Shown here: one piece after another, positions 1 to 11,598 of the stretch
Numbering within the stretch: the stretch's first letter is position 1
Layout of the letters: each line of letters opens with the position of its first letter
NCBI RefSeq assembly: GCF_000485595.1
Contig: NW_014577300.1
Location: 115,356-149,591 of the forward strand
Direction of reading: 5' to 3'
DNA from: Priapulus caudatus
Lineage: Eukaryota > Priapulida > Priapulimorpha > Priapulimorphida > Priapulidae
Length of the DNA: 34,236 bases
The notes under the pieces: model-generated
The model's database searches: none
What the model was told of the DNA's origin: nothing
What the model saw: the letters and a program-made list of their open reading frames with translations, nothing else
Made by a program: the position numbers and the translations under genes

Positions 1-77
<77 letters not shown>
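1..77. repeat. (AG)n microsatellite
   Basis: An uninterrupted AG dinucleotide tract forms the left window edge and ends where GACGATAGCG begins. It may extend beyond the window. Confidence 0.98.
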
Positions 78-78
<1 letters not shown>

Positions 79-748
79 GATAGCGCGGAAACGAGTGAGC
101 GAGCGAGCAAATAAGAGAGAGAAAAGGAGCCAGAGCGAGACAGAGGAGGGGGGGATGACTAACGAAAAAGCGTAGAAGAACCGAGAAAACAAGATGGTAT
201 CGAAAATGCATATACGTAGTGGCAAACACGAATATCAAATACGGCGGCAAAGATAAAGTAGGATTGACAAGAAAGAAAATCGACTGCAAACATCTCCACA
301 TCCGAATAGAAGCAGCAAACGCAAACATTTTACACTCAAACATAAACGGCCGTGCAAGGTCAAAGCCGAATACTTCACACTGTGATTGCGACCTCTATGG
401 ACTACACACAATGACGACACTGTCATCAATGGAAGTGAATGACAGCAGCTCAACGATATGAGCTCCGGATTCACGCGGGTGTCCAAACAACAGCAGCTGC
501 TCTATAGTCTGTCACGACACAGATTGATCCTCCTGAAATACATCACAGCGACAGTGCATCCTTATGTACGCGTAGGTGTCTCGATCTGCATAATCACGTC
601 ACGAGAGCTGTACAACGCTAATAACAATAGAATTTTGCACAGGGGAGAGATAGTGATCTGCTAGGGGACGGCTCTGATTGGATAATTTTGTCTCTTATTT
701 ATTTTATTTTTTATTATTTTTTGGCTAATTTTGTTTTATTTTAGAATT
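78..748. other. No gene recognised
   Basis: Open frames of 60-85 codons overlap on opposite strands around 219-664. None has a family motif, splice context or compositional signal that I can defend. The last 80 bases are T-rich. Confidence 0.5.
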
Positions 749-800
749 AGGGATAGGGTTAGGGTTAGGATTAGGGTTAGGGTTAGAGTTAGGGTTAACT
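749..800 (+). repeat. Interstitial telomere-like repeat
   Basis: This is a degenerate run of TTAGGG units (AGGGTTAGGGTTAGGATTAG style), interrupted by AGGATT and AGAGTT variants. It is an internal array, not a chromosome end, because complex sequence lies on both sides. Confidence 0.9.
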
Positions 801-887
801 GATTTCTATATTCACTATCTCTCCCCTGAGACCTACTAATAACAATAGCACGCAACAACGATGTATATGGCCGCGCGTTGAGCATTG

Positions 888-955
888 CATTGCGTTGTAC
901 ACTGCGTTGTACATTGTATTGCGTTGTATTGCGTTGTATCGCGTTGAGTATTGCA
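888..955. repeat. Minisatellite, about 10-bp unit TTGCGTTGTA
   Basis: Six to seven tandem, slightly diverged copies of GCGTTGTA(T/C)(T/A/C) directly precede the 95-bp direct repeat that starts at 951. Confidence 0.85.
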
Positions 956-1045
956 GTGTTTACTTCTCGTTCACTGCACAGTGCTTTCATGCGATCTCGC
1001 TATTTTTTACATAATGCAATCAGATTCCGCATCAGTCGACTGATT
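951..1045. repeat. 95-bp direct repeat, copy 1
   Basis: It runs from TTGCAGTGTTTACTTCTCG to ATCAGTCGACTGATT. It is identical by eye to 1382-1476, and the two copies enclose a hairpin array. Confidence 0.95.
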
Positions 1046-1381
1046 AGATAGCTTAAATGATCGTCGATTGCTTAATAAGCAATCGGGACTGATCGGGTAA
1101 GCAATCGATGATCGGTACCCGATGGCTCATTAAGCAATCGAAGATCGGTCCCGATTGCTTATTAAGCAATCGAAGATCGGTCCCGATTGCTTATTATGCC
1201 ATCGATGATCGGTCCCAAGCAATCGATGATTGGTCCTGATTGCTTATTAAGCAATCAATGATCAGTCCTGATTGCTTAATAAGCAATCAGATAAGCGATC
1301 CTCTGCACCATTGAGTGCTTATTTGAAGCACTCGTTGATCGCTTGTGGATTGCTTGTGGATTGCTTAAATTTTTGTAAGGG
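1046..1381. repeat. Array of hairpins built from AAGCAATCG / CGATTGCTT
   Basis: Tandem units of about 43 bp each contain TTAAGCAATCGAAGATCGG followed by TCCCGATTGCTTAT, so each can fold on itself and also pair with its neighbours. Units toward the right end drift (CAATCAATGATCAGTCC). No open reading frame is present. Confidence 0.9.
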
Positions 1382-1476
1382 TTGCAGTGTTTACTTCTCG
1401 TTCACTGCACAGTGCTTTCATGCGATCTCGCTATTTTTTACATAATGCAATCAGATTCCGCATCAGTCGACTGATT
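1382..1476. repeat. 95-bp direct repeat, copy 2
   Basis: This is the second identical copy of 951-1045. Sequence diverges immediately on both sides (AGATAG after copy 1, GATGGC after copy 2). Confidence 0.95.
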
Positions 1477-4392
1477 GATGGCATCTTTTCGTAGGGCCGA
1501 TTTCCGTATTTGGGGTCATTAATCAACTTGTGAAGGTTGGTGACTGTACGACGGCAGCACAGTAAGCAGCAAAATTAACAATTAAAAATCCGGATGGCAT
1601 AATTTATGCTTTTGTGTGTGCGCGTTCATATAGCACATTATGGTTGAATATGACTTTGCAGGATGATGAAACGATACTAGATCTGAGGAATTAAAAAGAC
1701 GTCGCGCGAAACTATCTGAAAATGATATTTTTCATAATTAAAGAAAATTAATACGTGTAGATTTATATTATACATGAAGCTCTAGATACACGCAAAAGCA
1801 ACGTCATACACGGGGAAAAAAACTACACATATAAGCTATTGCTAAGTTGGCATGGAATATGCCAATGGAATATTATGGAATACGATCAAATCGCTGCCTG
1901 CCATGTAGCAACACATGTCAAGATAACCACTGAAGCAGCGAAAACACGCTTTTCAGGTAAAGCAGTCAGTCTGCAACACGGATCAGAAACTGTTTCCATG
2001 TCACGCATTGTACGACGTGTGGCATTCAAACCCCATGAAAGCCTGGTAATATCCAGCATACAAATGCGACTGTGGCAGGTGACACAAAGCATGCCACCCC
2101 CTACTGTCACAGCACCTGGCTACCTGCCCCCTCTCTCTTAACTGTAAACATAATGGCCCAACAATATGCCTGCCAAGTATAAACAGCTCCCCCAATACCT
2201 GACCAGTAGTCCATGGAGCTAAGGAGGCATTATATGGGGCTGTTTCTAATGTAAATGCTTTAGTTAGCCATCTATAAACGAAGGTGACTGTACACTCCCT
2301 GCTTTTAGCAACAGTATGATAGTTATCCGGGTACAGATCCGGATCCAAGAATAGAAATTCTAATAGCACAGCAGTAATGCCAGAAAAAGATAAGAAAGCA
2401 AGGTAAGCAACGATATTTAATTTTAATGCAATTATGTTTACGTTTCACTATTAAATCCAACTCTCTGTGACCCAGTACCTATACTGTGTTCCTCATCTCA
2501 CACGTTAAAAAATATAAGTGATACTTTTCTCTACTCCTAGCATCAAAATCTCAAATAGAAATATAATCAGTTTTTACTGAAGCGATAAGTCATTGATTAT
2601 TGCACCCGCTCAGCATCGAAAGCCACATCCTATTCCCAAACGATATGATAACGACATATATGCATATTAAATGTTCCACTGATCGGATTTGAAATTCACA
2701 AAAATACGAAACATGTAACAATATGCGCCTAAAAATGACAGATATACTGATTAATGACATATATTGGGAATTTAACCACAGAAATTAAAGCATCGTAGGC
2801 TTACTCCAGCATATTCTATGTACACACAGAGTACAGACTTCACATCACGACACATTATATAATGCAAGAGAAATGTTTGTTTACGCTGAAGCACAACAAG
2901 GTTCCCATCATCTTCACCTTATTACTTGTCCGTGCTACGCGCATAATAAACGAAACTGCGGTCAGGGCCGTGGCTGTAGCAGCGTCTCAGCAATGATCTG
3001 CTCACCACATGTGTGATATCACCAGCCAGCCCGCATCTAATGTTTCCACGCACTCGCCCCTGACTGCCCCACTTCTGTAGCCTATAGCAGTATTTACGCT
3101 ACCGAAGCGTTATTATAATATATAACTTATGTAATTATGTATTAATGTAAATTAAAGCACATAGTTACTAGCGGTTTCCTAATAAATTACCAAGCCCACA
3201 TGTGCGAGTCGTTGATTGTGATGTGAGGTGTTTATATAAGCTCTCACGATTATTACTCTCCTCGTGTTGCAATTGTATCATTATCTACTTGAACCTAAAC
3301 AAAACTTCAGGCAAACACAGAGACATGTTTTAGTGACCGATTCGCGTTTTCTGTGCGAGATGTCAAAATATTCGACGGTCTTCCGCTACCTATATGCTGC
3401 CTAGTTTTATGTGGTTCACACTCTCTCCCATAACAACAGCATCCATACAGGATTGGAGCATGTTTTTTAACAATTTTGTTAAAACGCTGGCACGTGAAAC
3501 AGCTAGCAACTTCATATAGTGCATGATTGATATGTGACGAGATACTTATAAATAATTCTTTAGCGAAAGGCGAAAAGTACAAAATGCAACCATCTAAAAC
3601 GCACTAGCGCTACCGTGTAACTCGTGTATGCTCAGACGCATTGAAACCGGCGAGGCAACCGCACCGCGATAAATCCATCCCCATAGTAATGGTGCAGCTG
3701 AATCATGAAAGCCGCGAATAATGCGCGATGGCTCACCGATAAAGACCTTACATGTACAGACGCTGCACACATACATGCGAAGATGACCTAGACACGACAT
3801 CATATTGTGCTTGATACATGTACGCCCGACGGAAGTTTACGACTGCCCGAAACAACAATACCGGGAACTGAAATAATCAATGTTTCACTTAACACTGTGC
3901 ACGGATGGCGTTAAATTCTCGCTACGCATTCGAGCGACTATTCCGCCATCATCATTCGCAGCATCTCTACTCTCACTCAACGTAAAAACTCACCGCCGAA
4001 ACTACGGCTCACTCACTATTCCTTTGTTTCTACGCCGTAACTGATCGAGAGAGAAGCGCCTGCAGAAGAAGACGGCTGCGTTTACGATCCGTGAAAAGAG
4101 GGCATTAGTAAGCGAAATGTGCGAGCCGTCTCCTTCTCCGACAGACTTGGCCGTAAACCAAAACTAGCGCTGAAAACACGGAATCTAGCTTCGACGACTG
4201 CTAAACAGAACGACCGGTAGCAGCAAATGAACGCTAATAACGTAAAGTCTCATCCAACCTAACGGCACACAGCCGGTAAACCAGCCGTGCTAATTGGGGG
4301 AAGGAGAGAATCATCCCCATGTTCACCGGCTTTCCCTAACAAGATAGGTAAGCGTTTTTACTCGTTGTGTTTTAACGCCTGAAATTCCAGCG
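1477..4392. other. No gene recognised
   Basis: The stretch is AT-rich with scattered open frames. The longest (minus, about 2001-2369, 122 codons) has no motif I recognise, and a second minus frame overlaps it at 1886-2110. A short fragment at about 2330-2345 (GATCCGGATC) resembles dispersed-repeat sequence. No splice-consistent exon pairs were found. Confidence 0.5.
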
Positions 4393-5056
4393 GTTGCGGT
4401 TAGTTGCACTTAATCCCTAACCTTAACTAACCATAAACCTAACCTAACTGAGCATAACCATAACCCGTAGCTAACCTAACTGAGCATAACCATAACCCGT
4501 AGCTAACCTAACTAACGCTACACCTAACCAACCATAAACCTAACCTAACTGAGCATAACCATAACCCGTAGCTAACCTAACTGAGCATAACCATATGCAT
4601 AACCCGTAGCTAACCTAACTAACGCTACACCTAACCAACCAATGAAACGCTAACCTACTCTGAGCATAACCATAACCCGTAGCTAACCTAACTGAGCATA
4701 ACCATATGCATAACCCGTAGCTAACTACTAACGCTACACCCTAACCAACCATAAACCTAACCTATCTGAGCATAACCATAACCCGTAGCTAACCTAACTG
4801 AGCATAACAATAACCCGTAGCTAACCTAACTGAGCATAACCATATGCATAACCCGTAGCTAACCTAACTAACGCTACACCTAACCAACCATAAACCTAAC
4901 CTATCTGAGCATAACCATAACCCGTAGCTAACCTAACTGAGCATAACCATAACCCGTAGCTAACCTAACTGAGCATAACCATAACCCGTAGCTAACCTAA
5001 CTGATCATAACCATAACACGTAGCTAACCTAACTAACGCTAGCACTAACCAACCAC
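4393..5056. repeat. Minisatellite with higher-order structure
   Basis: The basic unit is about 32 bp: AACCTAACTGAGCATAACC followed by ATAACCCGTAGCT. Every two to four units a variant block (AACGCTACACCTAACCAACC then ATAAACCT) recurs, near 4515, 4620, 4730, 4870 and 5035. CATATGCATAACC insertions mark some units. The CCTAAC core resembles degenerate telomeric sequence. Confidence 0.95.
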
Positions 5057-7199
5057 GCTTCAGTTTCGGACGCTAAACAGCGGAATTCAACCGCAGGAAG
5101 AAATACCGAATTGATGACGTAAAGTGTCATCCATGCTGCTGCTACTATCGGCTTCAGCAGCCTCCGATCAACACGCGCGGCGGCACGGGACGGCCGTCGC
5201 TCGGCACGCGACACGACACCTACCTTATTGTTGGTGACGACGACGCACGACGACGTCCAGTACGTCCGGCTCCACATGGTCAACAGCACCATCACTGACC
5301 TCTCCCTCTCCCCCTCTCTCTCTATATCTCTCTTTCTCTCGGTGTGGCTCGACTGTTCAAAATTAAGCCGGCCTCTGGGGTGGCGCCGTAGCGACAGACT
5401 GAGAGTGAGAATCCCTGATCTCCGAGCTGCGTGTACCAAACGTGACCGCACGCGAAGAAGCCGGGAGGATCGAGGCAATGACCATCGGACAGGAAGCTGC
5501 CACGTGCGTCTTCGTCATCTGTCTCGAATTAAGCCTCGCGCAGGCACAGCGCCCCCGAATCGCAGATGAAACATGGCCGGCACATTGTCTGCATGCTGCG
5601 ATATTACGATGGCCTGTCTGTCGATCGGCGCGGGCAAAAAGCGAAGACAGATGCATTAGCTGCAAGCCGCCCATGGTCGAGCGAGAGTTGGTGTGGGGGG
5701 GACGATGCAGACCACAGAGACCTTTCGCTGACCTCAGCCAGTCTAGAAGATGGCATCGCAACTAATCCAGGCTGGCAGACGAAGGATCAACCGCACAGCG
5801 ATCAGTCGTGCGTTTCCATTACGCAATATCGGCCTGAGCCAATTTGCATGTGCTGTCTCGCTAGGTCATTGAGAACCAACTTGCGACAGCCGCAGCTGAC
5901 CTATTGGTGACGGTCTATGTGCTACCAAACCTCCGACAGAGTTGTCGTTCAGCGTGTATTGCACGACCAATGGGTAAGCTTTAACTGCGTGGGAGAGCTC
6001 ATGGCAGGCTGTGCGTGGGAGACTAACTGTCTTGTCTGCGCCCATGCAACTGCCTTGAAAGTCTTCCGAACACACGCGGTGATGAAAAAAGGAGATTAAC
6101 AAAGTGGTGTTCTGCTCTCGTCCAGACTTCTTACTATATGCAACTGCTGCCACACATTTCCTCATCTGTAGTTGAGAGAAACCCCAGCGAACACTGCCAC
6201 GACTGGGTGTGTTGTTTAGAATCGCATACTATAGCCGCGCAGAAAAACGTGACAGCTTTTTTGCACGCGGCTGAGCGTCTTCACTACTTCGCTACCGTGA
6301 CCACCTGCAGTTCTTCATACTGCAAGGTCGTGAGACCACGAAACGAAAGTGCCTTTGTTTTCCATTAAGAATTCTCACACCGCAATCTGCCATCTTCCTT
6401 CTGGCTTAGATGAAAAACTAGACCGAGACTAGCTCCAGGAAACGGTATTGCTAGGGTTAGAATACCGTTGACGTTGTATTTGACGTTGACGTTGACGTTG
6501 TACCGTTACCGTTGACGGTGTATTGACGTCAGTAACACAGCCTGGTCGGGTTAGACCGAGACGAGCACATTAATGCAAGTGGTCTCCTGGAGGCAGTGCA
6601 GCCAGGCCCCCCTATACTACACATGCCAGGCTGTCTACCACTCCATCATGCTACGCCACCCACTAATGCACCACTTGCGAACGCAATAGCCAGTTGATCG
6701 CAATTAGCCGACTTTAATACGAGGTTTAGCTTTATAAACGGCCGAATTATACACTATATAGACTAACAAAGGCTCCCGGGTTGACTTTTTGCTGTGCACT
6801 CAACCTATAGAACAGACGGGCCAGCACTGCATGTGTAGACTAAACACACATACTGGCCAAACAAAACGCGCTGACCTATGTCAACACCTGATCAGCATAG
6901 CCGGGACACCGTTGATTAAGCGTGACCACTAACGATAGCATACGTGGTGCGGGCAAATAGGCAGGCAGGCAGTCAGGCTGGCGGGCATAAGGCAAACATC
7001 TGGCACGAAACAAACACAGTAGTCTCGTGCGTGACTACTGGAAGATAATTGAGTCCGTTCTACCAGCTTGATCTAGTAATATCAAAGCTATATGTATATT
7101 TCGGGAGAATTGGTGGCTTGAGTTATCGCCTGGCATCTATGCGCAGCATATTGTTACGCGCACTGGACTTAATTGCACTGTTGTTATCCGTGACATGAT
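5057..7199. other. Comparatively GC-rich stretch, no supported gene
   Basis: From about 5060 to 6100 the sequence has many CpG and several open frames of 60-150 codons on both strands. It also carries a pyrimidine tract (CTCTCTC) at 5300-5340. A CpG-containing promoter region is possible, but no exon could be tied to a family. The rest to 7199 shows only short repeats. Confidence 0.4.
6464..6533. repeat. (GTTGAC)n-type tandem repeat
   Basis: Irregular tandem copies of GTTGAC / GTTGTA / GTTACC follow a TAGGGTTAGAATACC stretch. Confidence 0.8.
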
Positions 7200-7241
7200 A
7201 TCAAGAGCAGATAAAGAAGGCCTTCTTTATCTGCTCTTGAT
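7200..7241. repeat. Perfect 42-bp palindrome
   Basis: The arms ATCAAGAGCAGATAAAGAAGG and its exact complement meet at GGCC with no spacer. Symmetry breaks immediately outside. It could extrude as a cruciform, or be a decayed or minimal inverted-repeat element. Confidence 0.95.
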
Positions 7242-7649
7242 GATATACCAAGAGTGATAGGCATATAAATAGGTTCCTATATTATATAACAGATCATCAC
7301 CGCCTCGCGACATTCATCATGCTACGGCGCACTTTACTTACAAAATCACTGGAGCTTCAGAGTAGGCGCACACCAAGGAAGACATATATGCACGCTCGCA
7401 CACAGTGCAGACACCAGAAACAGTTTATTTCTTGTTAGAGTTAGAGAATTACACATACAGCGCGCGCGGGCTTAGTGACTGTGATGCATGTGTTAATTAC
7501 CAGTAGTGTTTATATGTGTAAGGTGTTATATGGAGAGGTTAGTTGTTGCACATGTTTTTTTTATGGTTGAGATGTCAATACAAATACATGTACAATCATG
7601 CTTACACGTAACACATTAACCATTTGCTTGGCAAGTATACACAGTGAAA

Positions 7650-7703
7650 TACACACACACACGCACACGCACACACACACCCACACACACACACCCACAC
7701 ACA
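7650..7703. repeat. (CA)n microsatellite
   Basis: This is a CA tract with occasional CG and CC interruptions. Confidence 0.95.
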
Positions 7704-8167
7704 ATTGTTTTATTGTATGCTATGTACTGGTTGATGATACGGACTCCAAAGTTAGAATATAGGCCTAGATAGATCTCATTGGACTGGTTGAGCTGACAGC
7801 TCGCTGTTGACGACACCCGCACAGCTTTGAGTAGCCGGAAATCTGAAATACGTGAGCCACAACCAGCCCCCGATCCGATATCTGCTCTGATCAAATTCAA
7901 CTTGTACATCTCAAATATCGAAAACTATGCGAATATAGCGATTATATTGGGCCCACCACAATCTCTGTATTCAAATTTCTGTTTGCAAGGCAAAGATAAG
8001 CGCCCCCTATTTTCAGGCAAATCTTTACCTTTTTGTTATTTTTTGTCTTTTTTAAGCCTTTTTGACGGTTTTCAACCGAGTATAGTTTAGAACCCGTCCC
8101 GTGTATTCATCGATCTCTTCTGTGAATTCGGCGCTATTTGGATCCAAACTGACGGAGCCTTTCATTA

Positions 8168-8203
8168 ACATACATAAATACATACATACATACATACATA
8201 CAA
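8168..8203. repeat. (CATA)n microsatellite
   Basis: About nine ACAT/CATA tetranucleotide units are present, with one AATA variant. Confidence 0.93.
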
Positions 8204-9106
8204 CATTCGCCAAATTATAGTAAGATATATGATGTCAGCACAGTAATTAATTTTCGCGACGGTTGAGTCAGTTCACACCCTCTAACATCGGCAATTGAAC
8301 CGACACTGCCTGCAAGGCTGCAACCCAGAATCACGTTCTGAGTATCCGTCTATACTCGTACGTATATACATATACCGTATACAACACGTATATGTTGTGT
8401 TTGAACCTCTGGCCAACATTTTTAAGAACATTCGGCCCCTAAAGTGGTTGCAGTTGTGTGTACCACGCGCATCTCCTGTGACACCCGTTAGCAGGCTGTC
8501 AAGATATGGTGGCTGGTGAAGATGCTGCGTTTGTTTGCAAAGACAGCCATCTGCTGGCAATTTGCTTGGAGAGGCAGGTTCTATCCTAAACATGCAGGCC
8601 TGCCAATATTTCTACAGCCCCACTACCACCGCATTACATTCTCCTTGTCAAGGCAGCCAATTCTATAAACAGGCCTGCTATCCCCCTTCTCCATACACCA
8701 CAATCATGTATTCTGTTTACCTAATAGGTTCTATCCTTTATATAGGCTCGCATGTAGTTGTATACCTCCCCACCACCACAACCATAGAGTATTTAGAACA
8801 AATCCAACCACCCCACCCGTCTATCACCACCTACTCATAATTCATATATATATATAACCCGATTAAATCCAACAGATGCCAAATACGATCAATGTGTTTC
8901 TATATATAAGGAACGTCAATTCCAGCGTTTTCCTCTCCAGGGAGCATGAAAACGCAGATACGTAAAATTTATTTTTTAGGACATATATATGCGCATTTAT
9001 AACTGCATGTTCATCGTTTAAATTCAGCGCTAACCCCTAGACGCAGTGCATAATGCGGCCAGCAGGCATCCTAGTATGACTTGGGGTTATTAGAATGGCT
9101 TCATAC
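8204..9106. other. No gene recognised
   Basis: Overlapping open frames lie between 8282 and 8840 on both strands, without motifs. A short (TA)n tract is at about 8842-8856. Confidence 0.45.
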
Positions 9107-9316
9107 CTGTCCAATTTTCGCTTTACACAGAGCTGGATAACAATTAGGCTTATATAGCCAGTTATTGCCAGCAGCGTGTGCTACATTCATACAGCCACTC
9201 AACAGAATATGAGTAAGCCGCGTACGTACAGCAGCAGCCAATCCCGAGTGTCCACAGAAATCAATACCATTATGTAGAGCCGCTTCAGGGTGATACTCCA
9301 TTAGGAGTGTTCCCAA
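9107..9316 (-). CDS. Possible isolated ankyrin-like exon
   Basis: A 210-nt open stretch (70 codons) lies between an AG acceptor (cattaaag) and a good donor (CAG|GTATGA), phase 0 at both ends. It reads LGTLLMEYHPEAALHNGIDF, then CGHSGLAAAVRTRL, THILLSGCMNV and onward. The D--GHS-LAAAV------I-LLSG---N spacing resembles an ankyrin repeat (family pattern: G.TPL..A....I..LL..GA..N). No flanking exon was found. Its first 20 bases recur inverted at 9455-9476. It may be a gene fragment or chance. Confidence 0.2.
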
Positions 9317-9318
9317 CT
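9297..9318. repeat. 22-bp inverted repeat, left arm
   Basis: This arm is the exact complement of 9455-9476 (GTTGGGAACACTCCTAATGG AG). The 136-bp spacer holds an (AT)n tract at 9342-9361 and a TTAGGTTAGGGTTAGG run at about 9401-9416. Confidence 0.9.
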
Positions 9319-9454
9319 TTAATGTCATTAATGGTCATAATAACATATATATATATATATATGGTCATGGTCATATATTGGTTTGTGGTTTAATGTCATT
9401 TAGGTTAGGGTTAGGATTATCAATCAATAATCATTAATCATGAATGATATCAAC

Positions 9455-9476
9455 GTTGGGAACACTCCTAATGGAG
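9455..9476. repeat. 22-bp inverted repeat, right arm
   Basis: This is the partner of 9297-9318. Outside the arms a weaker match (CTACATAATG) persists, so the spacer may once have been inserted within a duplicated segment. Confidence 0.9.
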
Positions 9477-10434
9477 CGTTAGCCCAGCTTCAGCCCAAGT
9501 ATTCCGATCTACATAATGTGTACACCTTGTGTAGGTTTTCATATTAAATTAGCATGTGATCTCGGTTGGGTTTGAGTGTTCCTTACTCCTCCACCCAGCG
9601 CTTGTGTGTATATCAGTGACGTACAATAAATTCGCTCTTATTAGAATGATTCCACATTTCGTTGGTTTCATTAGCGACTATAAAATGAGTCTATATGTCC
9701 TTTCCAGTATTCTAACATTCTAGCATAAACAACTTTTAGTTCAACCCAAATTAGTAAACATATTACTTGAATCAATGCATATAAAAATCATAAAACCACG
9801 AAAGCAGCTCATACCATCAACACAATTAATATTATACATGTCGCAAATCCGCGTTGGCTACGATACACTAGAACAAATATTGCAACTGTCTTTCGACGCT
9901 TTTACCTTTACATGTTCGCTGTACGTTAACAGTTTCGTTGGCAGTTTATTCAGCCCAATATCGACATTTGAACACGGTTTGAAGCCTTGCAAGTCGGCCA
10001 AAATACCTGGAGAAGAAAGCTATCCTGTATTGGTACACTACATTCTAACCGCTAGCATGAATAGAGATATTTGACACAAGCACTCAATTTCCTAGAAAAA
10101 GATTCGTACACATTCGTGTTGCCGACCATACAAAGGTAGGCCAGGTGTTGGTTAGCCTGTGCAGCAGTTATTCTCACGCTTTTCACATGAATGTAAGTCG
10201 CGTGGTGTAAACTAACTAGGATGGATACATCATCATGACGACTAATGAATAATGCACGTTTTCTCATGCAAAGCTGAAAAGCGTGGTTCGTAGCCACGGC
10301 TGAGGGGAGTCAGGTGTGGAAAACGAATCTCCGAAATTCAGGTTTCTAAGCAGACGAGGCGCGTATCGCGTCTGTGCAGGCCGGAATGCCCAAAGATATT
10401 ATTAATGATTACTTCCACTCCGTCGCGCGCGCTC
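9477..10434. other. No gene recognised
   Basis: The stretch holds two open frames of about 80-100 codons (plus 9775-10074, minus 10052-10297). Neither has a recognisable family pattern or a convincing splice context. Confidence 0.45.
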
Positions 10435-10522
10435 CTCCTTCTCTCTCTCTCTCTCTCCCCTCCCCCTCCCTCCCTCCTCCCTCCCTCCCTCCCTCCCTCC
10501 CTCCCTCCTCCCTCTTTTCCCT

Positions 10523-10571
<49 letters not shown>

Positions 10572-10587
10572 CCATCTCTCTCTCTCT

Positions 10588-10646
<59 letters not shown>

Positions 10647-10812
10647 TCTCTCTCTCTTCTTCTCTCTCTCTCCCTCTCCCTCTCCCTCTTCCTCTCCCCA
10701 ATTCTCTGTCGTTCCCCCTTCCATCACTTCTTTTTTCCTTTCTCCCTCTATCACTTTTTTCTTTCCTCTTTGTTTCCCATTTCCTTCGTCCATTCTCTCT
10801 CTCTCCCCCTCT
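10435..10812. repeat. Long polypyrimidine tract (CT)n / (CCCT)n
   Basis: About 380 bases are almost pure C and T on the plus strand, in blocks of (TC)n and (CCCT)n with few purines. Long open frames here on both strands (Ser/Leu-rich one way, Arg/Glu-rich the other) are artefacts of the repeat. Mirror symmetry makes triplex (H-DNA) formation possible. Confidence 0.95.
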
Positions 10813-10874
10813 CTTCCTTTCCTCAGAGCTCTCCCGTCTCTCTCGCCGGGCCTCTGTTGCTAGCAAGCTATTCG

Positions 10875-11598
10875 TTTTTAGCTCATCTGACATAGTCAGA
10901 TGCAGCTTGTGAGAATCGCATGAGCGTCCGGCCGTCCGTCCGTCCGTCCGTCCGTCCGTCAACAGTGGGCACAAATCTTAACCGCTCGACGTATGGTCAC
11001 GATATTCGGGGACGTGGGGGATAATCGAAAAACGAGTTGCGAATGTCGAAGCTGGGGCGTATAAGAGTTCAAAGGTCAAGAGGTGTAAAAGAAGGGGGAA
11101 CATTCCCTCCTTAACCCCCTTAAATTGTATAATTTCTATGGCATTCTGTACTGTCAGTGTGTTACATGTGTACAACTTATGCAACGGCAGTAGCCTCGCT
11201 GCTTAGTGCATGTGGTGGTGATAGTACTGTGTCTTTTTGCCTGCGTAATTAGTTACAGGTGGCAGCTCTCTATTTCAGCCTGTAGGCTTGCGTAGGTAAA
11301 TGGATGAGTGCTTACCTATTCTGTCTTGCAAATAGTTGTTGCTACTACATACGATGGGAGCTTCCATCTTTAATCTTTTAAGACACTTAAACGTACACGC
11401 CATCTCGTGGCAATTTTCATAACGATCCCAACGAACATTCTTTCGAGAAGGTTCCTGATACCATCCCTGTGCCTTCCACTGTTTCGGCGCGTATGTGAAC
11501 ACATTTGGAACTAACAGGGTTTACTAGAATCCCACCACTCCACCACAGAGTCACCGCAGCAGACGTGAGATGAGCGCTGTTGCTCCGCGGCACTTGTT
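10875..11598 (-). mobile_element. Dispersed repeat family R1, copy C (internally deleted)
   Basis: Read on the minus strand it starts AACAAGTGCCGCGGAGCAAC and ends GATGAGCTAAAAA. The same ends and order of blocks occur at 24194-25486 and 32681-33934. This copy lacks about 500 bp of the middle. Near its end are a (GGAC)n run (plus 10928-10960) and the palindrome CATCTGACTATGTCAGATG. Open frames inside it are not shared intact by the other copies, so coding is unlikely. The class is unknown and I saw no target duplication. Confidence 0.85.

Noticed and set aside
2001-2369. 122-codon minus-strand open frame
   Set aside because: It has no recognisable domain, a second frame overlaps it, and no splice partners were found.
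5224-5292. Possible minus-strand first exon: ATG, 23 codons, then AAG|GTAGGT donor
   Set aside because: The donor is excellent and the region is CpG-rich, but the peptide matches no family I know and no downstream exon could be joined.
10402-10974. Long open frames (150-190 codons) rich in Ser/Leu or Arg/Glu
   Set aside because: They are products of the CT/GA repeat in several frames and on both strands at once, not genes.
11275-11502. 75-codon minus-strand open frame in R1 copy C
   Set aside because: The matching positions in copies A and B are frameshifted or carry stops, so the conservation looks like repeat DNA and not protein.
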